64,000 bases of DNA from Candidatus Polarisedimenticolaceae bacterium (lineage in GTDB: Bacteria; Acidobacteriota; Polarisedimenticolia; Polarisedimenticolales; DASRJG01). The DNA lies in the NCBI GenBank assembly GCA_036275915.1, contig DASUCV010000010.1, positions 62,001-126,000 of the forward strand. Reading direction: 5' to 3'. The position numbers and the translations under genes are program-made. The notes beneath the pieces were generated by a model. That model searched no databases, was not told the origin of the DNA, and was given only the letters and a program-made list of their open reading frames with translations. Shown piece after piece: positions 55,805 through 64,000 of the stretch (position 1 is its first letter; each line of letters begins with the position of its first letter).

Positions 55805-56430
55805 CAGACGCGTGGGCGTGTGTCCATGCGCCGGATCCATGCCGAGAGCTTGGGGTAGCCGCCCTTGAGCGGCATGTGCTCGACGAGGATGTCGTGGAAG
55901 AGGTGCGTGTCGTCGTCCTCGCACGTCAGGGCGTAGCGCAGGAACGGAAAGGCGCAGACGTCGGAGGCGGAGAGCTCGGCGCCCATGAGGTAGTCGCGGC
56001 CGGAGAGCAAGCCCTCGAACCACGGCAGCCACCCGGCCATCTCGGCGCCCCACGCTTCGATCTTCGCGCGATCGGGATCGGGCTTCTGTAGCTCGTCGTA
56101 GATGAGGTTCGGCGGACGCTTCCACACGCGGTTGAACCACTCGATGAAGATGTCCGTCTCGGCCCGGCGCGCCGGATCGGCCGGCCAGAGCGCACGCTCC
56201 GGATAACTCTCCTCGAGGTACTTGACGATGACCATCGAGTCGTACACGACCTTCCGCCCGCGATCGACGTCGACGATCGTCGGGACGAGGTCTTGCCCGC
56301 TTACGGCGCGGACCGTCGCGCGGTCGTCGGGATCGACCCAGACCGATTCGGTCGGAATCTTTTTGTGCGCGAGGGCGAGCGCGACGCGCTCGACGTTCGT
56401 GGAGTACTTGAACCGGTAGAGCTGGATCAC
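55804..56430 (-). CDS. Glutathione S-transferase-like protein
   Basis: A 208-residue cytosolic protein. The N-terminal thioredoxin-like domain starts YRFKYSTNVERVALALAHKKI, a GST-type active-site region in which Ser or Tyr would be the catalytic residue. It contains the cis-Pro motif LVPTIVD (cis-Pro near residue 50) and YDSMVIVKYLEESYPE, the glutathione-binding ES-like block. The helical C-terminal domain has the GST capping motif MGAELSASDVCAFPFLRYAL. Thiol substrates are unknown. It is followed on the same strand, 7 bp upstream of its start, by the aminotransferase stop. Confidence 0.85.
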   Translation of the reverse strand: MIQLYRFKYSTNVERVALALAHKKIPTESVWVDPDDRATVRAVSGQDLVPTIVDVDRGRKVVYDSMVIVKYLEESYPERALWPADPARRAETDIFIEWFNRVWKRPPNLIYDELQKPDPDRAKIEAWGAEMAGWLPWFEGLLSGRDYLMGAELSASDVCAFPFLRYALTCEDDDTHLFHDILVEHMPLKGGYPKLSAWIRRMDTRPRV

Positions 56431-56437
56431 GCGCGCA

Positions 56438-57541
56438 CTATACCGCGGCTTCGATCGTGCCGATCACCGTCCGCAAGCCCGCGGCGAACGACGAGGGCGG
56501 TGGCAGCAGGCTGACGACGAGGTAGCCGTCGGCCGGGAAATCGAAGAAGTAGCCGGGATGGACGGCGACCCCCTGGGAGAGGAGCTCGAGGACGAGCGCC
56601 TCCTCGGCGACGACACGGGGGAAGCGCACGACGGCGGTCCAGCCGCCCTCGGGCGGGAGCAGCTCGACGGCGCCGCCCGGAGGGAGGAGCGCGCGCGCGG
56701 CGGCGAGATTGGCCAGGCACCGGGCGCGGATGGCCTCCCGCACCGGCGCCGCACGGCGCAGGATCTCCGGAAGCGCTTCCTGAACCGGTGTCGCGACCGA
56801 GAGATAGTTGTCGCCGACGAACTCGAGCTTCTCGAGCGCGGCCTCGCGCCTCTGCTCCGGCCCCGACGCGACGATCCACGAGAGCTTGAGCTGGGGGAGG
56901 CCGCAGCTCTTCGAGAGCCCGCCGAGCGTGAACGTGAGCCCTTGGTCCCGCGTCGCGAAGCTCGTCGGGCTCGATCCCCACGCGTAGTCGAGGAAGACCT
57001 CGTCGACGATGAGCGGGAGGCCGGGCGCCAGCGTGTCGGCGGTCTCGCGATCGACGAACGAGCCGGTCGGATTGTTCGGGTGCACGACGATCGCCGCCTT
57101 GGCCCGCGAAGGATCCTGCGGCACCGGCTGCCAGCGGTGCGAGCCGTCGAGCGGATACGGCAACGCCGCGACACCGTCGAGCGCGGCGAGGTGCTCGAAG
57201 AGCGGGTACGAAGGCGACGGAACGTAGACGGCATCGCCGGGATCGCAGAGCAGCTTGAAGAGGAAGCCGTACGCCTCGCTCGACGACGCGGTGAGCACGA
57301 TCCGGTCCGGATCGGCGCCGTAGAGCGCCCCGACCGCCTCGCGCGCCTTGCGGAGTCCCTTCGGATCGGGGCGGTAGGCGAGTCCGGCCGGGGAGGCGAG
57401 CGCGGCGAGGAGATCCCGCGGATACTCGATCTCCGCGGCGGTCGGGTTGCTGATCGTGAGATCGTGCGCGATCGCCGCCTTCGCCTTCGCGGCGGCGTAG
57501 GTGTTCGGGGAGAGGTCGTGGGGAATGCGGCGGGAGAACAC
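56438..57541 (-). CDS. Class I/II PLP-dependent aminotransferase
   Basis: A 367-residue fold-type I aminotransferase. Key points are the AYRPDPKGLRKAREAVGALYG start of the large domain, ASSSEAYGFLFKLL (PLP phosphate), VVHPNNPTGSF (Asn), LPLIVDEVFLDYAWG (Asp and Tyr) and LGGLSKSCGLPQLKLSW with the Schiff-base Lys near residue 222. The form resembles alanine- or histidinol-phosphate-type enzymes, but the substrate is not resolvable. GTG at 57541 is chosen because the N-terminus there fits the family; the longer frame upstream is antisense to the next gene. It is divergent from the lipoprotein gene with 27 bp between starts. Confidence 0.83.
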   Translation of the reverse strand: MFSRRIPHDLSPNTYAAAKAKAAIAHDLTISNPTAAEIEYPRDLLAALASPAGLAYRPDPKGLRKAREAVGALYGADPDRIVLTASSSEAYGFLFKLLCDPGDAVYVPSPSYPLFEHLAALDGVAALPYPLDGSHRWQPVPQDPSRAKAAIVVHPNNPTGSFVDRETADTLAPGLPLIVDEVFLDYAWGSSPTSFATRDQGLTFTLGGLSKSCGLPQLKLSWIVASGPEQRREAALEKLEFVGDNYLSVATPVQEALPEILRRAAPVREAIRARCLANLAAARALLPPGGAVELLPPEGGWTAVVRFPRVVAEEALVLELLSQGVAVHPGYFFDFPADGYLVVSLLPPPSSFAAGLRTVIGTIEAAV

Positions 57542-57568
57542 GGCCCGATTATCCACGGAGGAGCGTCC

Positions 57569-58720
57569 ATGAGGCGCATGCGTAAGGCGACGGCGATCCT
57601 GCTCGCCGTCCCGCTGTGCGGTTGTCTCGAGGCGCCGCTCACCGAGCGCCTGGATATCCGTATGCTCGCGGGCGGGGCTTCCGTCGTCTCCCTGCGGGTG
57701 AGCCTTCGCGACCCTTCCGATTTCGCCGAGAGCCCGAAGCTGCGCGAGCGCCTGGAGAGCGAGACCCGGGCGCTCGAGGAGGGCACCGACCCGTGGTCGG
57801 CGCGGTTCGCCGCGGCGTCGCCGGCGCGGGAGCGGGACGTCCGCGACACCGCCGACGGCAAGTTGATCCGCCTGACGCGGCACGGACGTCTCGCGACTCC
57901 CGACGACCTCCGCGCCTTCCTGCGCGACGCGGGCGTCGGCGTCTCTTACGACCACGGCGAGGGCTGGGAGGAGCTGACCCTCCTTCCCGGCCATCCGCTG
58001 CGCGTCACGAGCGCCGAGCGCGAGCGGGTGAAGACGGAGCTGGCGTCCTGGAGCACGAAGCTCTCCGCGTACTTCGCGTCCCTCGAGCGCCTCTACGACT
58101 ACCTCGACCGGCGTCCCGAGCGCGCCCGCGTCTGCCTCGCGTCGATCGTCTCCAAGGTTCCGGAGGGCGAGTCGCTGACCGGTGAGGAGTCGCGTCTGAC
58201 CGATGCGGTCGAGGACGCGATGGGCGCGTGCGGCGCCATCCTCACGGCGGCCAAGGACGACGCCTACACGCTCGACGAGCTGTCACGGCGTGTCTACGAT
58301 CCGTTCCCCGCTGCGATCCGGATCGCAGTTCCCGGCGCGGTCGTCGAGCGCGAAGGGTTCGCCGGCGCGGGCGACGCGCCGCTCGAGATCCCCGAGGCCT
58401 CCCTGTGGTCGGCGTTCACGCGCCTGCAGGGACGATTCGCCTCTCCGGACCTCGCGGTCCTGATGTGGCGCCAGGACGTCGGCGGGAAGGACGCCGCGAT
58501 CGACGTTGACGCGCTGGCCGCGGCGCGGCGCCGCGCCGGAAAGCCGAGCGCCGACGAGATCCGCGCGGCGATCGAGGATCAGCTCCGCACCGCTCCGGTC
58601 TACCGGGTCCGGTGGGCTCCCGAAGCGGGACGCGAGGCGCCGCTCCCCTTCGACGACGAAGCTTCGCCGGAGACCGGCACGAGCGCGCGCAGCGCCGGAA
58701 GCGGTGGGTCGCCCGCGTAG
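57569..58720 (+). CDS. Lipoprotein of unknown function
   Basis: A 383-residue protein beginning MRRMRKATAILLAVPLCGC with a lipobox (PLCGC), so Cys19 is probably lipidated. A GGAGGAG ribosome site precedes the ATG. The mature part is charged and mostly helical (DPSDFAESPKLRERLESETRALEEG, AERERVKTELASWSTKLSAYFASLERLYDYLDRR) and has no recognised domain. The C-terminal 40 residues are low-complexity and encoded in the 121-nt overlap with the convergent truA gene. The start is unambiguous although the frame is open farther upstream. Confidence 0.72.
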   Translation: MRRMRKATAILLAVPLCGCLEAPLTERLDIRMLAGGASVVSLRVSLRDPSDFAESPKLRERLESETRALEEGTDPWSARFAAASPARERDVRDTADGKLIRLTRHGRLATPDDLRAFLRDAGVGVSYDHGEGWEELTLLPGHPLRVTSAERERVKTELASWSTKLSAYFASLERLYDYLDRRPERARVCLASIVSKVPEGESLTGEESRLTDAVEDAMGACGAILTAAKDDAYTLDELSRRVYDPFPAAIRIAVPGAVVEREGFAGAGDAPLEIPEASLWSAFTRLQGRFASPDLAVLMWRQDVGGKDAAIDVDALAAARRRAGKPSADEIRAAIEDQLRTAPVYRVRWAPEAGREAPLPFDDEASPETGTSARSAGSGGSPA

Positions 58721-59445
58721 AGCACGCGCTCGAGGAAGAGGCCGGACGGCGGCGCCGTCCACTCGGCGGTGCCGGTCCGTGAAGGATTCTTCAGCAGAGC
58801 CTTGAACTCAGGAACGGGGAGATCCTCGGCACCGACCTTGACGAGCGCGCCGACGACGCGCCTGACCATCTTCCACAGGAAGTGCGACGCGACGAGGCGG
58901 ACGAGGATCAAGGCGCCGTCCTCCACGACCTCGGCACCGTCGACGAGTACGCGCGTCGACGTCTGGTCCTGCGGCCGCTCGCAGAAAGCCGCGAAGTCGT
59001 GCATGCCGGGGACGGCCGCCACCGCTTCGGCCATGAGCGCCGGATCGATCGAGCGCTTGATCCACCAGACGCTGCGCTTGGCGAGCGCCGTGCGCCGCCG
59101 CGAGATCTGGTAGACGTACGATCGCAGGACCGCGTCGTGGCGGGCGTGGAAGCGGTCGGAGGCCGACGAGAGCGCCAGCACGTGGATGTCGTGCGGCAGC
59201 GCGTCGTTGACCGCCAGGCGGAACTTCTTCGGATCGATCCGCTCTCGCAGGCGCAAATGCGCCACCTGATGCGCCGCATGCACGCCCGCGTCGGTGCGGC
59301 CCGCACCGCCGAGCTCGACGACGGCGCCGCCGGCCTCACCGATCGCGCTTCGTAGCTCGCCGGCGACGGAGCGCGCGTTCTGCTGCTCCTGCCATCCGCG
59401 GTAGCGCGTTCCCTCGTATTCGAGGTCGAGGCGGTAGGTCGGCAT
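58600..59445 (-). CDS. truA: tRNA pseudouridine(38-40) synthase TruA
   Basis: A 281-residue enzyme that makes pseudouridine at positions 38-40 of the tRNA anticodon arm. The catalytic motif GRTDAGVHA (Asp near residue 52) and the substrate blocks LEYEGTRYRGWQEQQ, FHARHDAVLRSYVYQI and LVASHFLWKMVRRVVGALV are intact. The body ends about residue 255 (PSGLFLERVLYAGD). The remaining 25-30 residues are a Ser/Ala/Gly-rich tail read in the overlap with the convergent lipoprotein gene. The DUF547 stop lies 3 nt upstream of its start on the same strand. Confidence 0.92.
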   Translation of the reverse strand: MPTYRLDLEYEGTRYRGWQEQQNARSVAGELRSAIGEAGGAVVELGGAGRTDAGVHAAHQVAHLRLRERIDPKKFRLAVNDALPHDIHVLALSSASDRFHARHDAVLRSYVYQISRRRTALAKRSVWWIKRSIDPALMAEAVAAVPGMHDFAAFCERPQDQTSTRVLVDGAEVVEDGALILVRLVASHFLWKMVRRVVGALVKVGAEDLPVPEFKALLKNPSRTGTAEWTAPPSGLFLERVLYAGDPPLPALRALVPVSGEASSSKGSGASRPASGAHRTR

Positions 59446-59448
59446 CGG

Positions 59449-60207
59449 TCAGGGGGCGACGTTGAGCGACCAGTCCCACGGCTGGTACTCGACCTTCACG
59501 TCCTTGGCCGACGCCGCCTCGGCGACCGCCTCGGAGCCGAACTTCTTGAGGACGCCGAGCGTCCCGCCGAGCGGCTTGAAGTCGTCCTTGTACCAGTCGA
59601 AGAGCGTGCTCGTCTTGATGACCGTGGTGTGATGGGACGTATCGATCGTGACGACGCCGGGTGTCGCGAGGAACGCGCGCGTCGCGTCGTCGAGCTGGTC
59701 GTCGATCTTGTTGCCGTAATAGGGCTCGGCCCGGAGAGGCGCGCACGAGCGCGCGGAGCTGTTGAGCGCGAAATGGATGCGCGGGTCCTTGTACTCCTTG
59801 ACGAGGCGCCTCTCCAGCTCGTCGAGGCTCACCGGCTTCCCGTCGACCAAGAGCGCGTTGCGGTGGAAGATCTCGTTCGGCCGCAGGGCCTTCGAGAGCG
59901 CGCGGATCGATCCCGACGGGTTCAGGAGGAGGATGGTCTCGAGGATCTTCGTGTTGTAGAGGTTGATGAGCACCGCCTCGCGCTCGTGCGGCTCGAGCGT
60001 CTTGAGGTCGGCGCTGCGGTAGATCATGACGACTTCCGAGATGCGCTTGAGGTCGTCGCCGTTCGTCCGCCACGTCGCGTAACGGACGCCGTGGCCGGTC
60101 ACGTAGGTCGTCAGCAGCTTCGCGTGCCCCGCCTGCGCCGCCTTGAGATCGGCGTGCGCGGGGACCGCCGCGACGAGCATGCCGAGAATCGCGATCTTGC
60201 GGATCAC
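59449..60207 (-). CDS. Exported DUF547-family protein
   Basis: A 252-residue protein with a signal peptide (MIRKIAILGMLVAAVPAHADL) from GTG 60207. That start overlaps the map stop by 4 nt (GTGA) and is preferred over an in-frame GTG or ATG upstream. The DUF547 core is recognisable by KEYKDPRIHFALNSSARSCAPLRAEPYYGNKIDDQLDDATRAFL and by EREAVLINLYNTKILETI. DUF547 proteins are widespread and of unknown function; a transglutaminase-like fold has been suggested for relatives. Tightly coupled to map and truA, so it is probably expressed constitutively. Confidence 0.82.
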   Translation of the reverse strand: MIRKIAILGMLVAAVPAHADLKAAQAGHAKLLTTYVTGHGVRYATWRTNGDDLKRISEVVMIYRSADLKTLEPHEREAVLINLYNTKILETILLLNPSGSIRALSKALRPNEIFHRNALLVDGKPVSLDELERRLVKEYKDPRIHFALNSSARSCAPLRAEPYYGNKIDDQLDDATRAFLATPGVVTIDTSHHTTVIKTSTLFDWYKDDFKPLGGTLGVLKKFGSEAVAEAASAKDVKVEYQPWDWSLNVAP

Positions 60208-60947
60208 GCGGCGGTCAGCAGGATCGGCGCGCCGTCCATGACGACGATCGTCTGCTCGTAGTGGGCGGCGGGGGCGGCATCGGCGGTCCGCACCGTCCAG
60301 CCGTCCCGGTCCTCGACGATCGCGCCCGAGCCGCTCGTGAGCATCGGCTCGACGGCGATCACGAGGCCGCGCTTCAGCCGCTGCCGGGCGCGCGGGTCGT
60401 AGACGTTCGGCACGCTCGGGGCCTCGTGGATCGTCCGGCCGATCCCGTGGCCCGAGAGATCCTTGATGACCGAGAACCCGTCGTGCCTGATCGAGCGCGA
60501 GACCGCGCGTCCGATGTCGCTCACGCGGCCGCCGGCCCGCGCGGCTTCCATCGCGCGATCGAACGCCCGCCGCGCGGCGGCGACGAGCGCGCGCGACGTC
60601 TCGGACGCGACGCCCACGACGACGGTCACGGCGGCATCGGTCATGTAGCCGTCCTTCTCGGCGGTGACGTCGAGCTTCAGCAGGTCGCCGTCTTCGAGGA
60701 CGCGCGTTCCGGGGATGCCGTGCACGATCTCGTCGTTGACGCTGATGCAGGTCGCGCCGGGGAAGCCGTAGACGAGCTTCGGAGCCGAGCGGGCGCCCGC
60801 CGCCGCGAGCACGGCCGCGCCGATCGCATCCAACTCGGCGGTCGAGACACCCGCACGTACCGCCGCCGCCATCGCGTCGAGCGCCGCGCGCACGACGCGG
60901 CCGCTCGCGAGGAGGCCGTCGAGATCGGCTTGGGCTTCGACGCACAT
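60204..60947 (-). CDS. map: Methionine aminopeptidase type I
   Basis: A 247-residue cytosolic metallopeptidase that removes the initiator Met. The two-metal site is complete: KLDVTAEKDGYMTDAAVT (two Asp), SGHGIGRTIHEAPSVPN (His) and VIAVEPM (Glu), with a final Glu near HYEQTIVV. The substrate loop has YGFPGATCISVNDEIVHGIPG. The length is normal for type Ia. Note that the ATG encodes MCVEAQADLDGL, somewhat longer than usual. Stop overlaps the DUF547 start. Confidence 0.93.
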   Translation of the reverse strand: MCVEAQADLDGLLASGRVVRAALDAMAAAVRAGVSTAELDAIGAAVLAAAGARSAPKLVYGFPGATCISVNDEIVHGIPGTRVLEDGDLLKLDVTAEKDGYMTDAAVTVVVGVASETSRALVAAARRAFDRAMEAARAGGRVSDIGRAVSRSIRHDGFSVIKDLSGHGIGRTIHEAPSVPNVYDPRARQRLKRGLVIAVEPMLTSGSGAIVEDRDGWTVRTADAAPAAHYEQTIVVMDGAPILLTAA

Positions 60948-60956
60948 GGCGGGCTC

Positions 60957-61292
60957 CTACTCCTCGGCGTCGGTCTCGAGATGAAACCGATGGAGGAACC
61001 GATGGAAGACCGGACCGAAGATGATACCGGCGATCAGGATCACGGCAAGGCCGGAGTAGAGGGCGTAGATGCCCGCGAAGAGCTTGCCGCCGGACGATGC
61101 CGGGTTGTGCAGCGGCCCCATCCCCGAGAGAATCATCGACGCGTTCAGGAACGAGTCGAGCCAGCCGAGCCCTTCGAGCCGGTGGTAGCCGATCATGCCG
61201 ACGGCGAGGGAGCCGCTGATGACGAGCGTGCCCAGGGCCGCGCCTTCGACGAGGCGTCGGTAGAACACGGAGACCGGTGCCAGCGGCTTCAC
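60957..61292 (-). CDS. Small membrane protein with pore-like loop
   Basis: A 111-residue protein with two hydrophobic segments (GAALGTLVISGSLAVGMIGY and LFAGIYALYSGLAVILIAGIIFGPVFHRF). Between them is the short re-entrant-like stretch FLNASMILSGMGPLH. The TM-loop-TM layout recalls a minimal ion-channel pore, but there is no TVGYG-type filter. Conserved small proteins of this kind are found in several bacterial phyla without known role. The GTG start at 61292 fits the first segment. It lies 9 nt before map in the direction of transcription. Confidence 0.65.
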   Translation of the reverse strand: MKPLAPVSVFYRRLVEGAALGTLVISGSLAVGMIGYHRLEGLGWLDSFLNASMILSGMGPLHNPASSGGKLFAGIYALYSGLAVILIAGIIFGPVFHRFLHRFHLETDAEE

Positions 61293-61326
61293 ACTCCGAC
61301 CTTAACCCGAAAACGGGGAAACGGCG

Positions 61327-61764
61327 TCAATGCAGGTCGGGGGCCGGCGTCGCCCACGCCTGGAGTACGGCGCGATCGGCGTCGGTGAGCTTCGCGGCCG
61401 GGTGGAGCGGCCGGTAGAACCAGAGCGGCATCTGGTCGTGCGACACCTGCTCCCAGATCGACTGGATCTTCGCGTCCTGCTTGTCGGAGGTGTACTGGCC
61501 CCACTCGGAGAAGTTCATGTGGCGGCGGCCCATCGAGACGTCGCGCGCGAGGAGCCACGAGACCGGGGCGACGTGGCTGTACCACGGCCAGCGCGTCTCG
61601 TTCGAATGGCAGTCGTAGCACGCGCGCCTGAGGATCGCGTGCACCTCGCCCGAAGTCGCGATGTCGGAGGTCACCGGCGGATTCGTGCGATGGACCGGCA
61701 CGAGCTGGATCAGGGCGGCGACCGCGGCGATCGCGATCAGGCTGCGCTTGACGGGCGGCTTCAC
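61327..61764 (-). CDS. Exported haem-binding (Haem_bd-type) protein
   Basis: A 145-residue protein anchored by one N-terminal helix (SLIAIAAVAALIQLVPVH). The haem-attachment motif CYDCH (CxxCH) lies near residue 50, followed by the family block TRWPWYSHVAPVSWLLARDVSMGRRHMNFSEW and MPLWFYRPLHPAAKLTDADRAVLQAW. It is like the small haem-binding domain proteins of Acidobacteriota and Bacteroidetes (PF14376). GTG at 61764 gives the best start; the longer frame adds 31 unlikely residues. Its role is probably redox chemistry in the periplasm. It is divergent from the GNAT gene. Confidence 0.85.
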   Translation of the reverse strand: MKPPVKRSLIAIAAVAALIQLVPVHRTNPPVTSDIATSGEVHAILRRACYDCHSNETRWPWYSHVAPVSWLLARDVSMGRRHMNFSEWGQYTSDKQDAKIQSIWEQVSHDQMPLWFYRPLHPAAKLTDADRAVLQAWATPAPDLH

Positions 61765-61801
61765 GGACCCTCCAGAATTCTTATACCTTAGAATCCGGCG
61801 A

Positions 61802-62398
61802 ATGCCGGTCCCTCCGTTCGATCCGCGACCGATCGTTCTTCGCGGACGCCACGTCACGCTCGAGCCGCTCGCCGCGCATCACGCCGAGGCTCTCTTCGCC
61901 GCGGCCGGCGACGACGCGGTCTGGGCGTTTCTCCCTCGGCCCCGCCCGCGATCGCTCGAGGAGGTCCGCGCGATGATCCGCGAGGCGGCGCGCGAAGACG
62001 GCTCGATCGCTTTCGCGATCGTGCCCGTCGCGACGGGAGCGGCGGCCGGCTCGACGCGGTACCTCGACATCGACCGCTCCCACCGCACGCTCGAGATCGG
62101 ATGGACGTGGATCGGACCGGCTTGGCAGCGCACCGCGGTCAACACCGAGTGCAAGCTGCTCCTCCTCGCCCACGCCTTCGACGATCTCGGCGCGCACCGG
62201 GTGACGTTGAAGACCGACGGCCGGAACGAGCGGTCGCAGCGCGCCATCGAGCGGATCGGCGCGACCCGGGAAGGGGTTCTGCGCCGCCACCGCGTGTGCT
62301 GGGACGGATACGTGCGCGACACCGTGTACTTCGGTGTCACCGATCTCGACTGGCCCCGCGTCCGCGAGGGCCTCGTCGCCAGGCTGGGCGCGCCGTGA
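61802..62398 (+). CDS. RimJ/RimL-type GNAT N-acetyltransferase
   Basis: A 198-residue acetyl-CoA transferase. The N-terminal LEPLAAHHAEALFAA block, the central EIGWTWIGPAWQRTAVNTECKLLLLAHAFDDLGAHRV (with the RimJ/L-type helix) and NERSQRAIERIGATREGVLRRH are all characteristic. Targets include protein N-termini and small amines, unresolved here. ATG at 61802 is chosen because the family begins at about IVLRGRHVTLEPL; the longer frame upstream is antisense to the haem protein. Its stop overlaps the next gene start (GTGA). Confidence 0.85.
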   Translation: MPVPPFDPRPIVLRGRHVTLEPLAAHHAEALFAAAGDDAVWAFLPRPRPRSLEEVRAMIREAAREDGSIAFAIVPVATGAAAGSTRYLDIDRSHRTLEIGWTWIGPAWQRTAVNTECKLLLLAHAFDDLGAHRVTLKTDGRNERSQRAIERIGATREGVLRRHRVCWDGYVRDTVYFGVTDLDWPRVREGLVARLGAP

Positions 62399-64000
62399 CG
62401 GCCGGCCGGCGGGTCGCGCTCATCGCGTGCGGCCTCGCGCTCGCGGTCGCGCTCGTCTTCGGGCGTGCCGTGCGCTACGACTTCGTCGAGCTCGACGACC
62501 GCTCGTACGTCGTCGAGAACCCGCAGGTGCTCTCCGGCCCGACGCCGGCGAACGTCGCCTGGGCGTTCACGACGTTCCGTCAGGCGAACTGGCACCCGCT
62601 GACCTGGCTTTCGCTCCAGCTCGACGCGGCGATCGGCGGGCCGTCGCCGGCGATGTTCCATGCGACGAGCATCGCGCTCCACGCCCTGGCCGCGATCCTG
62701 CTCTTCCTCGCCTTCCGCGCGATGACCGGCTGCGCGGGGCGCAGCGCCGCCGCCGCTCTCCTCTTCGCGCTCCATCCGCTGCGCGCCGAATCGGTCGTCT
62801 GGATCTCGGAGCGGAAGGACGTGCTCTCGCAGGCGCTCGGCTTCGCGGCGATCCTCGCGTATGCGTCGTGGGTGCGTAGCGGGAAGCGCTCCCGTTACGC
62901 GTGGGCGCTCGCGCTCTTTGCCCTGGCGCTCCTCGCGAAGCCGATGATGATCACCCTCCCGGTGGTCCTCCTTCTCCTCGACCGCTGGCCGCTCGACCGG
63001 TTCGCGCTCGTTCCGAGGCTCAAGGAGAAGGCGCCGTTCTTCGCTCTCTCGGCGATCTCCGCGGTGCTCACCGTCGTCGCACAGGCGCGCGAGGGCGCGG
63101 TCGTCGGGCTCACGGCGCTTCCGCTCGGCACGCGCCTCGCGAACGCCGCGGTGAGCGCGGTCCACTACCTGGTTGCGACCGTCTGGCCGGTAGGGCTCGG
63201 CAATCCGTACCCGTTCGACTACGCGGCGCTGACGCCGGGGCGGGTCGTGGGCTGCACGCTCGTCCTCGCCGCGCTCACCGCGGCCGCCGTATTCTGCTGG
63301 CGGAGCCGACCTCACCTCGCCGTCGGCTGGCTCTGGTATCTCGTCACGCTTCTCCCCGTGGTGGGGATCATCCAGGTCGGCGCGCAGGCGATGGCCGATC
63401 GCTACACGTACCTCCCTCTCGTCGGCCCCGTCGTCGCGCTCGTCTGGGAGGTCGGAGACCGGCTCTCGTCGCGTACCGCGGCGTGGGCGCTTCTCGGCAT
63501 CGTCCTGGTCCCGGAGGCCGTCGCCGGGACGAGGCAGGTCGGGCTCTGGCGCGACACGGAGACGCTCGTACGTCACACGCTTGCCGTGACGCCTCCGAAT
63601 GCCGCCGCGCACCTCAGCCTCGGCCTCACCCTGCTCCGCCACGACCGCTATCCCGAGGCGATCGACGAGCTCCACAAGGCGCTCGCGATCTCCGATCGGA
63701 TCACCGAGGCCTGGGTCGCGCTCGCCGAGGGTCTCGTCGCCGAGAAGCGCGGCGCCGAGGCGCTCGACATCTTCCGCAAGGCCCGCACGCTCGACCCCGC
63801 GAACGACGTCGTCCAGAAGAAGCTCGTCGCACTCCTGAACTCCGAAGCGATCCGGCTGATGCGAGACGGCGGCGATCTCGCCGGCGCCGAGCGGCTCGCG
63901 CGCGAAGCGGTCGAGCGCGCGCCCGGCGACGCGACCTCGCACGGAACGCTCGGCGTCCTCCTCGCGCGGAGTGGCCGCGCCGGCGAGGCCGCGCACGAGT
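62395..64000 (+). CDS. Membrane glycosyltransferase-like protein with TPR (TMTC/PMT type), 3' truncated
   Basis: It starts at GTG 62395 in a GTGA overlap with the GNAT stop and stays open to the window end (535 codons visible). First comes a short cytoplasmic start and a helix, then the extracytoplasmic acidic loop FVELDDRSYVVENPQV and the TMTC-like block LLFALHPLRAESVVWISERKDVLS. About ten helices end near residue 380. TPR units follow (AHLSLGLTLLRHDRYPEAIDELHKALAISD, then EAWVALAEGLVAEKRGAEALDIFRKARTLDP). It is a paralogue of 42736-44145, but longer. An O-glycosyltransferase role is inferred. Confidence 0.8.
   Translation, partial: MTAGRRVALIACGLALAVALVFGRAVRYDFVELDDRSYVVENPQVLSGPTPANVAWAFTTFRQANWHPLTWLSLQLDAAIGGPSPAMFHATSIALHALAAILLFLAFRAMTGCAGRSAAAALLFALHPLRAESVVWISERKDVLSQALGFAAILAYASWVRSGKRSRYAWALALFALALLAKPMMITLPVVLLLLDRWPLDRFALVPRLKEKAPFFALSAISAVLTVVAQAREGAVVGLTALPLGTRLANAAVSAVHYLVATVWPVGLGNPYPFDYAALTPGRVVGCTLVLAALTAAAVFCWRSRPHLAVGWLWYLVTLLPVVGIIQVGAQAMADRYTYLPLVGPVVALVWEVGDRLSSRTAAWALLGIVLVPEAVAGTRQVGLWRDTETLVRHTLAVTPPNAAAHLSLGLTLLRHDRYPEAIDELHKALAISDRITEAWVALAEGLVAEKRGAEALDIFRKARTLDPANDVVQKKLVALLNSEAIRLMRDGGDLAGAERLAREAVERAPGDATSHGTLGVLLARSGRAGEAAHE

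Overview
The window is GC-rich, densely packed bacterial chromosome with short intergenic gaps and many 4-nt start/stop overlaps. Several features suggest an Acidobacteriota-like soil or sediment bacterium: tandem Ser/Thr kinases beginning MSLSPGTxLGPY and carrying PD40/TolB propellers, a kinase-linked ECF sigma factor, secreted dockerin and DUF11 proteins, and the lexA-imuA-imuB-dnaE2 cassette. This placement is inferred from gene style; no rRNA or other decisive marker is present.

Layout. 1-9.0 kb: one truncated and three complete kinase/propeller paralogues in a translationally coupled row, followed by an acetyl-CoA synthetase-type ligase. 11-18.1 kb: small enzymes and secreted proteins, including an ABM-like monooxygenase, an NTF2/SnoaL-like protein, a secreted HE-motif protein, a YwiC-like membrane protein, a class D beta-lactamase, a TPR protein, a gluconokinase and a glyoxalase-fold protein. 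18.1-25.5 kb: a PQQ-type sugar dehydrogenase with a dockerin, divergent from the SOS mutagenesis operon lexA-imuA-imuB-dnaE2. That operon has a recognisable promoter and palindromic operator. 25.5-31.1 kb: a nested palindrome, an RCK-pore-RCK potassium channel, DsrE-like and TusA proteins, a phosphopantetheinyl transferase, a lipoprotein and a UbiD decarboxylase. 31.1-40.7 kb: an ECF sigma factor and a soluble kinase divergent from a giant 2,606-residue secreted repeat protein. 40.7-46.2 kb: an acetyltransferase-methyltransferase fusion, a hemolysin III family protein, a membrane glycosyltransferase-like protein, tRNA-derived debris and two secreted proteins. 46.2-52.8 kb: sdhCAB, an M28 peptidase, a flavin reductase-like protein and a metallo-beta-lactamase-fold hydrolase. 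52.9-64 kb: a cation/proton antiporter, a CPBP protease, an esterase, a GST, an aminotransferase, truA, a DUF547 protein, map, a haem-binding protein, an acetyltransferase and a second glycosyltransferase-like protein cut by the window end.

The most unusual signal is a set of mobile-looking repeats concentrated in and around the SOS mutagenesis operon. A 69-bp palindrome lies in frame inside imuB, heptamer repeats lie inside imuA and dnaE2, and a perfect 48-bp nested palindrome directly follows dnaE2. Related GGGGACAG palindromes occur at three other loci. A second notable feature is the giant protein's 217-residue repeats, which keep an exact 651-bp period over five intervals despite sequence divergence. 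A third is a truncated tRNA-Asn 3' half with flanking repeats, probably an old integration scar.
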